NCBI GenBank assembly: GCA_022925895.1
Contig: JAKSYS010000736.1
Location: 1-29,122, forward strand
Direction: 5' to 3'
Length of the DNA: 29,122 nucleotides
DNA from: Fragilaria crotonensis
Lineage: Eukaryota; Bacillariophyta; Fragilariophyceae; Fragilariales; Fragilariaceae
Positions 16,928 through 24,725 of this stretch are shown here, piece after piece. The notes below the pieces were generated by a model. The model was not told the origin of the DNA, did not search any database, and saw nothing but the letters and a program-made list of their open reading frames with translations. The translations under genes were made by a program, and so were the position numbers. The number at the start of each line of letters is the position of its first letter. Within the stretch, counting starts at the first letter, position 1.

Positions 16928-19900
16928 TCACGTATGTAGATCAAGTAGGTAGCGCGAACGCATGAGGCGATGGTGTGATGGTGAGTGATGTTTGGTGAAG
17001 TAGTCTGCGAGATTATCGGTACCTTTTCGCCAGTGTACGAAAAAAATGACCCTGCTGGACACGGTCACGAATCCAATAGAAACGCATATCCATTGCTTTG
17101 GAGCGGCGTTGTTTTACGGTGTCGTTGCAGATGCCGGAAGCGCATGCATTATCGGTTTGGATGGGGGTCGCTGGCTGTGGGTGGCCCATGTCCGCAAGAG
17201 TGGTGCGGAGCATCGCTGCCTCTTTGCCGTTGTGGAAGAGTGCGCCGAGCTCGGCTTCGGTTGCTGAGGAGAGGACGGAAGTCATGATGGAGGAGTGAAC
17301 GTGAATGGCGCCGTTGGATGGGGGAGGGGAAGAGTCGGGAGTGGGAGCGCAACTGGGGTCGGGGAGCGGTGAGCTCAGGAAGAAGATGCCGCCGGCGCGT
17401 GAGCGAGCCTTTTTTTCAGAGAGGTAGGACGCGTCGCTGTGGACATGAAGGATCATGCCGCTGCCGTGAAAGCGGAGGACGGCGTCGGGATGCGTAGCGC
17501 AATAGTTGAGTAGTTGGGTGACGGCGATGGTGGTGGCGGCGGTGCCGTTGGTTTGTGCGGATGCCAGAGAGCCTAAAGCAACCAGCATAGTGCTGTCGAC
17601 GGCGCGGGCGTAATAGAGGAAGGTGCCGATGACGTTCTGGAGGTTCTTGAGAGCGGAGGCGTCGAGCGAAGGAGAGGTGTCGTCGTCGGGTGCATACTGT
17701 ACTGTGGCACCGTACGTGGGTGGAATCCAGGCGTGTGGTGAGTGTTGGGCACGTATGGCGGGAGTGTGGAGGAATTTGTGCAGTGCGCGAGAGACGTAGC
17801 CGGGCATGGAGATGTCAACGTAGCGGAGTTTGTAGTTCCATGCGAGGGTGAGGCCGCAGTAGAGGGTGCCTGTCCAATCAATGGTGACAGTGTATAGGAG
17901 TTGGAGGGTGTCGATGAGGTGTTGAGCATGATGTTTGCCGACATACTTGACGCCGAAGTCGTCAACGACGAGAGTGAAGGAGATCGGGCGTTTGGTGTGG
18001 GTGAAGAAACCGGGAGTGTGTTTAGCGGCGACGTATCCGTGTTGGGCAAGGTGGGTTTGGAGGCGAGTGTTAGCGAGTATGCCGGCTTGTGGGAGGCCAT
18101 ACATGCCCATGCGGATTTCAACCATGACCATGTTGTTGTGGACAAGGGGCGCAAGATTGTATTGGTCCATGATGTTGGATGGGATGAATTTGACAGGGAT
18201 CCACATGTATTCGAATTGGGCCATTGGCGTACCAAGGTAAAAGTCCTTGATGTCAATCGTCATGTACTTCGCGTCGGGAGTGGAGACGACGCTGTTGAGG
18301 TGGGTTTTGACGGTGGTGAGGTCGGCGGTCGGAGTGGAGACTTTGCCGGCATAGATGATCTTGTCGCCGCCGCAGGTGAAACGGATGCGGTACATGTCGG
18401 CTTTGTTGGGTTTGAGAGCGGCAACGATGCGGAGGTAGGTGGCGACGCGGTCGTGTGGTTTGTCCGTGTGACGAATGAAGACCATTGTCTCGGATCCGCT
18501 CGTTGTGTAGGGGAGACAGCCTTTGGTGAGACGACCGAGTTCGAGGGAGGTGCCGTGTTCCCATTTGGCGGCGTCGGGTCCACGGAGGAGAGCGGGGTAT
18601 TCGAGGGAGGCGCCGGTGGCAGGATCGATGACGGCGTTGGCAAAGTGGGCGGAGGGGTCGTCAACAATCAGCAACTGAGGGTCGAGAGGTAGGGCAGATG
18701 TGGCGACGACGCAGTTAGCTCGGGGGAGATGACCGGTGCTTGATCGAGTCACGTGGGAATGGGGCGTGGGAATGGGGAACGATAGGGGTGCAGGCGGTAC
18801 GGTGTTGGTTGTGCGTTCCAGTGTGGTGGCGAGCTTGGCTGCTCGTTTGGCTTGGCGTCGACGTTGCCCGGGGTTGCGCGTTTTGGAGTGGTAGGTGGCG
18901 ACGTCGTCGGAGAGTGCGGTGGGGGACGTGCAGGTAGTCGGAGACTGCTGGGGAGATGGGGGGGTGATTGTTGTGGTGAGTGGTTGGAGTAGGACGGGAG
19001 GTGAAGGGAGAGCTTCCACCCTCGGAACGTGGCCGGCGGGAGGATGGGGAGCTGACGAGAGCGGAGGAATGCTGGTTTGTGGTGAGGGGGTGGTGTCAGT
19101 GATGGTGGCAAAGATGTCGGCGAGTTGTTGGAGGGCGGCGCGTTGAACGAGGGCTGCGGGAGGCAGGGGTGCGGCGTCGTTGGAGTTGAGGAGGGCTGCA
19201 ACGAGATCTTGAGCCGCGGCGGTGGCGAGTTCGAGGGAGGAGGTGGCAGGCATTTCAACGTGAGAAGGAAACCAGGTGAGAGTGTTGGCAATGCGTTCGG
19301 CCGAGGTGGCGTCGGCCCAGATGGTGTAGCACCTGTAGTGGAGTGGTGCAGGGCCTAGATACCAACCTTCGACGGCGTGGGGAGCCCAGGTGTCGCGCAC
19401 GGTCGATGGCTCGTGGATGAGGACACGAGTACCGGGAGGTGCAAGCGGCGTTCGATTGAAGTCGAAAGCGCCGTGGACTTGCGCCCATGCGGACAGTTTG
19501 GGATTGATACGCGACGAGCGAAGCAAATTGAGTGATAGGAGAGCCTGGGGGAGCAACCGATCCCAAAGATGAAGAGGAAAGTTGCGGTCAGTGGAGCACA
19601 GTCCGGCAATAAAGTGGTTCTTGAAGGTGCGTATGGCGCGTTCGGCGGCGTTGCGTCGGTGGACGTGGGGAGGAACCAGCTGGAAATCAACCTCGTGATT
19701 GGTCATGAAGCTTTTGAGAGCGGTGGATGCCTCGTTGTCGAGGCGTTGGAGCTGGGGTTTGAGGCCGCGAGAGGTGAGGAGGGTGTGGGCGCGAGTGTAG
19801 GCGGCGAGGATTTCGGGGCCGGATTTGGATCGCATGGCTTCAACGTGAATGTAGTTGCTGTCGAAGTCGTAGATGACGAGCATGTCGCTGTTGCCTTTGG

Positions 19901-20951
19901 AGGAGGGTTGGATGAAACGACCGGTGAGGTCAGTGAAGATTTGGCCGGTGGCAGAGGCGAAGTCAGCGTAGACGAGATGGGTGCGGAGAGCCGGGGGAGT
20001 GGTGGGAGGAGGATGGAAGTCGTCGGTGTTTACGAGGACGGTGGAGGGGATTGGAGAGATGGTGGTGTCGGTTTTGTCAGTGTCGGCGTTGGTGTTGCTG
20101 GGGTGGAGGATGGCGGTCGCATTGTTGGCGTGTTTGTCGGAATGGCGTTTGGTGGATTGGAGGTTGGCGCGTTGTTGGTCGAGGTGGCCTTTGATCATTG
20201 GGATGGACGGTGGTGGATGGCGTCGAACTTGGGCGGAGGTCAAGTCGGGCCAGGTGGTGAGATGTCCCGCGTCGAGAGCAGAGCACCAGGTGGAGAGGGA
20301 CGGGGAGAAGAGGGCGGCGTGGTAGAAAGCGACGCGGCGGGCGATGGTGGCGTCATTGGCTAGAAGGGCATTAATGCTGTGGGATGGCTGGTGATGGGAA
20401 AGGAAGATGGGACGTGCTGGTGGCTGGTGTGCGGAGAGATCGATGGTCCAGAGGTTGGTGGTGGGGGAACGGGTGCCGGTGAGAATGGTGGCGCCGTCGA
20501 GGGTGATGTCGACGGAGTGGGGGTTGAAAGTGGCGGTGCAGCCGTGGTCGCAGAGGAGGCCAATGGAGAGGAGGGAACCCGAGGAAAGAGTTGGGAATAT
20601 GTGTGCGAAGCGTGCGGCGGGAGGGAGAAGAGGAAGGTCGAGGGTGGCAGTGTGGGTGGAGTGAATGGTGCTGCCGTCTGGAAGGAGAACGGAGATGCTG
20701 GGATTGGCGATGGTGCGATCGAAGTGAGGGGTTGTTATGTGGATGTAGTGTCCTGTGCAGCCGGTGTCGGCAATGCAAAGGGAGGAAATGTCGTGGATTG
20801 GCGGGGCGGAGGCCGGATCAAGGAAAGGAGAAGGAAGTGATGTGCTGAGGGACAACGAAAGCGCTACTACTAGCTTAGGAGAGTGGTTTAGGCCTGTAGT
20901 GTCGGGTGGTTCGCTGGAAGCAATATGCATTGAGCCGGGGTGCCCTCGTTC
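16928..20951 (-). CDS. pol: Element 1 pol (protease, integrase, RT, RNase H)
   Basis: Pol is in the gag frame. Counting from the Met at 20930, an aspartic protease shows DTG at 55-57. A gag-pre-integrase region follows (AFYHAALFSP to KGHLDQQR, 201-254). The integrase triad is Asp334, Asp398 (LDNE) and Glu430 (NAAER). A Pro/Thr-rich linker spans about 560-730. The reverse transcriptase has Asp893 in TIDIKDF and VVDD at 988-991, where most relatives have YVDD. RNase H residues are Asp1166, Glu1225 or 1227 and Asp1260. The open frame ends at 17013 after 1305 codons. However, the homologous C-terminus (GTDNLADYFTKHHSPSHH) continues in the next frame to a TGA at 16928-16930. One extra A in the 7-A run at 17040-17046 explains the break. 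No ATG is needed if Pol is made by readthrough of the gag stop. Confidence 0.93.
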
Positions 20952-22070
20952 CTAGGCGGAGGCGCGAGGTTGGAAGAGAGCGGTGGAACCGCCGAGGGTG
21001 TTGGTTGCGGTTGCGTCGTCGCGATGGTCGGCAGCTTTCCAATTGCACGTAAGGGACGTATGTTTTGGGTTTTTTAGGTGACCATGCGTCCAGCAATACG
21101 AGACATGAGGGCGGAGGTCGGGACCGCGGGTGGGCTGGGTGGTAGTTAGTGTTTTTGCGACGGTGGGAGTGGCGGTTGTGGATGGCGGTGTGATTGGTCG
21201 GGGGGCGGAGGGAGCGCGAGGGGGAGCTGTGGCGGCGTTGGCGCCATGGTAGCCAGCACTACTCGTGGTGGTCGTGAGACGCCGATCTTGGTCAGCTGCG
21301 CGGAAGTGTGTGATGAAGTTCGTCAGGGTTTTGTCTGCTTCAGTTTTTGCACGCCAGTCACGGCATGGTACTTCGAAGAGACCCGTGGCGTGGACAAGGT
21401 TTGCAAGGTTGTAGCCGAGGCGGACGACGGAGGGCTTTGATGGTGTGTCGTTTCCTGCGGTGGCAAAACGGACGCCATCATCGAGCTGAGTAAAGAGCTT
21501 GTCGATGGGTGTGGGAGGGTGCCAGGGAGTAGCCATACGGAGGGCATTGGCATCGAGCTCAATTTGGGTTATGGTGCCCCAGGTAGTCCACAGGTGAGTT
21601 AGGATTTCAAGGCAAGTGACGCTGCCAAGGCCGAGTTCGGGGTCGGCGAGTTCCCGGAGATAGTCGGCGGGGATTGCGAGAAGGATTTGATTGCGTAGCG
21701 CTTTGTCGGTTTCCTGGTAGGTGCGGAATGTGATCTGGTTTTCGTAGAAGACGCGGTTGATTTCTGCGATTTGTGCAGCGGTGGCAGCCGCCGGGTGGTT
21801 GGGGTTGACGGGGCCGTTTAGGGGAGCGATGAAGGGCACGTTGCCGGAGCGAAGGAGGTAGGCTGCGGGAAGGAGGGTGAGAGCGAGATGCCCATGAATA
21901 CCGTCGCCGGCGTAGGAAGGGACGGTGGTGGCATTGGCATTAAGTTGGGTTTGGGCGAGGCGGATGGTGGCGTAGGTGGGTGGAGAGGTGACGGTGGCAA
22001 TCGGAGAAATGATGGGATTGGGAAAAGAGGCGGTGATGGATGCAGCGGTGAGGGTGGAAGGTTTCTGCAT
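20952..22070 (-). CDS. gag: Element 1 gag with C-H-H-C knuckle
   Basis: 372 codons from the ATG at 22068-22070, only 35 nt after the 5' LTR. The product should form the capsid of the virus-like particle. The middle (about 100-280) holds the retrotransposon gag helical region with LANLVHATGLFEVPCRDWRAKTEADKT. Near the C-terminus SYCWTHGHLKNPKHTSLTC forms a knuckle of spacing C-X2-H-X7-H-X4-C instead of the usual C-X2-C-X4-H-X4-C. The frame ends in TAG at 20952-20954, and pol continues in the same frame. A single host-tolerated readthrough would make a Gag-Pol fusion. Confidence 0.9.
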   Translation of the reverse strand: MQKPSTLTAASITASFPNPIISPIATVTSPPTYATIRLAQTQLNANATTVPSYAGDGIHGHLALTLLPAAYLLRSGNVPFIAPLNGPVNPNHPAAATAAQIAEINRVFYENQITFRTYQETDKALRNQILLAIPADYLRELADPELGLGSVTCLEILTHLWTTWGTITQIELDANALRMATPWHPPTPIDKLFTQLDDGVRFATAGNDTPSKPSVVRLGYNLANLVHATGLFEVPCRDWRAKTEADKTLTNFITHFRAADQDRRLTTTTSSAGYHGANAATAPPRAPSAPRPITPPSTTATPTVAKTLTTTQPTRGPDLRPHVSYCWTHGHLKNPKHTSLTCNWKAADHRDDATATNTLGGSTALFQPRASA

Positions 22071-22094
22071 GGTGGGAGGGATAGTGAAAAAAAA

Positions 22095-22105
22095 TTATCA
22101 ACTTC
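22095..22105 (-). promoter_or_regulatory. Candidate self-priming primer binding site
   Basis: In element orientation the first 11 bases after the 5' LTR are GAAGTTGATAA. They are exactly complementary to TTATCAACTTC in the LTR (22161 down to 22151, also present in the 3' LTR). There is no TGG or other match to a tRNA CCA end here. In fission-yeast Tf1 the PBS likewise abuts the LTR and pairs with the first 11 nt of the transcript. The mechanism is inferred. Confidence 0.6.
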
Positions 22106-22425
22106 TATTGATGAGCTAGAGAAGTCTGATCGTACTGTCTTGAAACCGATGAAGTTGATAAGTTATGAGTCGGTTTAGACTATGATGGATGCAGAAAGTG
22201 TCGTTATCGATCACGGATTGTAACGATGTAAAGGCCGATATGAATGACGTTCGTGACAGTTGATCGGGACTCGTATATACGGGAAGGGATGCTGGAACGG
22301 TATTCGGGTTCGGATTTAGGTCATCGATGGATATGTGATAGAATCGTGTTATGTACGTGCTGAATGTTCTTGATGTGTTGTAACGGTGAAGGGCTGGATG
22401 GATGGACAGACGGCCGTATTCAACA
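22106..22425 (-). repeat. 5' LTR of element 1
   Basis: 320 bp identical to 16574-16893. It should hold the promoter. If the element is self-primed, transcription would start near 22161, giving about 56 nt of R plus U5. No strong TATA box is visible at the matching distance; CATAGTCTAAACC is the nearest AT-rich stretch. Confidence 0.93.
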
Positions 22426-22527
22426 AGTAGTCGGAGTAACTGTCGAATTGGAGTACAATCGCACTTTCGGGAGGTGACGTGAAAATATACCCGTATCCCT
22501 TTGAGTGAAAAATCTCCGCTGTTTGGT
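22426..22527. other. Host spacer between the two elements
   Basis: 102 bp of host sequence starting with the AGTAG duplication of element 1 and ending with the TGGT duplication of element 2. It holds a CRE-like GGTGACGTGA near 22471. Before either insertion this would have continued directly from 16573. Confidence 0.7.
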
Positions 22528-22672
22528 TGATTCAAGATGCGCAGAGTACGGTATACGACGGTACAGTATGTGCATACATGGATGAAAGCTTACTTTTCGA
22601 TCTATCCCATGATTATACGTTACTAGCATATCGTTGCACCGTTACCGCTCTTAGTACGCCCAACTTAACTCA
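22528..22672 (+). repeat. 5' LTR of element 2
   Basis: 145 bp identical to 28973-29117, with TG...CA ends. It is very short for a Copia LTR. The next bases, GTTTATCAGACCC, contain TATCAGA as in initiator-tRNA-Met primer sites (TGGTATCAGAG) but lack the TGG, so the primer is unassigned. Confidence 0.95.
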
Positions 22673-23214
22673 GTTTATCAGACCCACATCGCTCTTGACA
22701 ATGGCAAACGATGCCATGACATGCCTCTGATGGTAGTGGCATGCGCTTAGGCAAGTACGGCTGTGGTAATTCGCCTGTGTCATGCGTTCCGCCCGAGTCT
22801 GCGCATGCGTATCACCACCATGAATTTATCCCCTAAATCAGTGATCCTTAACACGTATGATGGTACGTGTGGCCTGAAGCGGAATGAGGTGATCATTCAA
22901 TCCCCATTCGATTGTCGGATCGACCCCGACATGCAGTTGATGGATCGAAAGTATCCATTCTCCGATCCGTACCATCGCGGATGATCGATTCAAATACCGT
23001 CCGTTTGGCGAAAGTATTATGATATATAATACTGATTAACGAGTATACGGTACAAACGCGCCTAGTGCATACGATAGTACGGAAAACTACACTAGCACTG
23101 GCGTAGACGTGTCTACCGTTGAACGTATCCTTCTGGGATAAATAAACTGAGTTCCAAAACGAATATCTTTGCTTACTTTTCGTACCCGACCTCTTCGAGC
23201 TTCACGAACAGAAC
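22673..23214 (+). other. Element 2 untranslated leader
   Basis: A 542-nt region between the 5' LTR and the gag ATG. It has only short open frames (one at 22763-22984) with no recognisable domains. The primer site should be at its start. Packaging or translation signals may lie here but I cannot point to one. Confidence 0.6.
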
Positions 23215-24725
23215 ATGGATATTCCTGTCATGCGCGCGGCCATGGTCCGCATCGGATTCTCCGAGCAAGCTGCTCAGGCACTTGTTGAGGATCAAGGGAT
23301 TGCCACCCTAGAGGAGATCAGACTCCTGTCTGATGACGAGATCGAAAGTCTCTGCAAGGTGATCCGTAGACCGGGAGGAACGATTCCTCCACCCGCTGGG
23401 GCTGCTGGGGCAGCGCAGGTCCAGAACCCTGGCGTCAAGTAAACCTGCGGGCTGAGCTGAACCTCAAGCTCCTGTCGTTCTACTTACGCCATCAGGTACG
23501 GGTTAGCCGTACGGTCGCTGTGGCTAGTGTCACTCTTGATAACATCCGCAGCATTCGAGAACTCCGTGAGTTCGAGTCGACTTATAAGAATCCGGACGAC
23601 CTCCCGACCATTAACCCCAAAGATTGGCCCAAAACCATGGAAGCCATCGATGAATACCTCCGTTCAGTCCTTGGGGAACGTAAGATTCCGCTCGCTTACG
23701 TTATTCGCAAGAATGAGGACATCGCACCCGATACCGAAACCTTCCCGACTGTTCAGGATGAGATGATCGGGAGAGCTCCGCATTTTTCGATCAATGCCGA
23801 AGGAGTCAGGGTACCTGATCCTGTCTACCTGGTTAACCGCGAGAAGGTTTGGGACATAGTTTCCCGCATTACTCGAAAGGAAGCGGCATGGACGTATGTC
23901 AAACCAGCCCAGAAAACACGGGATGGCCGGTTGGCCTACCAAGGCATCTACGGCCATTACCTTGGGCCGCAACACGTTGATAATATGGCCACGATGGCCG
24001 AAGATAAGTTGAAGAACACGGTCTACAATGGCGAGCAGCGCCGTTGGGACTTCGAAAAATATGTCAATGTTCATAAGCAGCAGCACTCGGTGTTGGAAGG
24101 CTTGACGGAACATGGACATGTGGGTATCGACCCACGCTCGAAAGTTCGTTACCTGCTTGACGGGATCAAAACCGACAAGTTCGACGCCGTCAAGACCCGT
24201 ATCATGTCAGAAGAACGACTTCGCTCCGATTTCGACGGATGCGTGACACTGTACCAGGACTACATCCGTCAGACCTCTAAGACCAAGTCGAACCCAACGG
24301 TTAACATCTCCGCGATGAAGACCGGCGGAAAACGCAAGTTCGATACGGTTGAAGATCGATACTACACAAAAGATGAATATGCGTCGCTCACGCCTGAGCA
24401 GAAAAAGGATCTTGCGTCTAAGCGCCTTAAACGAGGCCATAAACCAGGCGCAAAAGATAGCAAGGTCACGAAAGGCAAGGGCGGCGACAACAACCCGAAG
24501 CCGAAAGAAGTCATTAAGAACCTCCGTGCTGTCAATCGCCAGATGTCCCAATTGGCAAAGCAAATGAAGAAGACATCCGTTGCCGATGATGACAGCTCTG
24601 GGCTCTTTTCTAAAAGCACCGCCTCGTCAGCCGGCGACCAAAAGAAGGCTAAGGCGGGTGCGAACCGAACGAACGCAGCGCTTACGCGCCAGAAGAAAGT
24701 CTCCATCGATGAGTCCAAGAAGTGA
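23215..24725 (+). CDS. gag: Element 2 gag, one frame break
   Basis: Gag starts at the ATG at 23215 with a small helical domain (IRRPGGTIPPP after SLCKV) and shifts frame at about 23440. There, one missing base turns a lysine-valine junction into a TAA; the protein continues as NLRAELNLKLLSFYLRHQVR in the next frame. The remainder is the conserved capsid region with RKEAAWTYVKP, DGRLAYQGIYGHYLGP and RRWDFEKYVNVH. The C-terminal third is lysine-rich and probably binds RNA; no CCHC knuckle is present. The frame ends at TGA 24723-24725 and pol follows in the same frame. Confidence 0.85.

Larger units (their letters stand above)
16574..22425 (-). mobile_element. Complete Copia LTR retrotransposon (element 1)
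   Basis: A 5852-bp Ty1/Copia element lies on the minus strand. It has identical 320-bp LTRs, a 5-bp target duplication AGTAG (16569-16573 and 22426-22430), a 35-nt leader, gag, then protease, integrase, reverse transcriptase and RNase H in the Copia order. Gag and Pol resemble the diatom CoDi type (KGHLDQQR integrase linker, CWTHG gag knuckle). Identical LTRs mean a recent insertion. The element is strongly biased: its coding strand is C-rich and proline/threonine/alanine-rich, unlike the flanking host genes. Assignment to a named CoDi clade would need a tree. Confidence 0.95.

Noticed and set aside
17901-18692. 263-codon open frame on the plus strand
   Set aside because: It lies antisense to reverse transcriptase and exists because the element's coding strand is C-rich. 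It has low-complexity Gly/Val/Asp content and no domain.
19569-20363. 264-codon open frame on the plus strand
   Set aside because: Antisense shadow of integrase; the opposite frame carries clear catalytic motifs.
22116-22535. 139-codon open frame on the minus strand through the LTR
   Set aside because: It is LTR sequence, the same text recurs at 16584-16931, and it has no protein-like homology.
22673-22690. tRNA-Met primer site for element 2
   Set aside because: TATCAGA matches the usual primer site but the TGG complementary to the tRNA CCA end is missing, and no self-complementary LTR segment was found either. Left unassigned.
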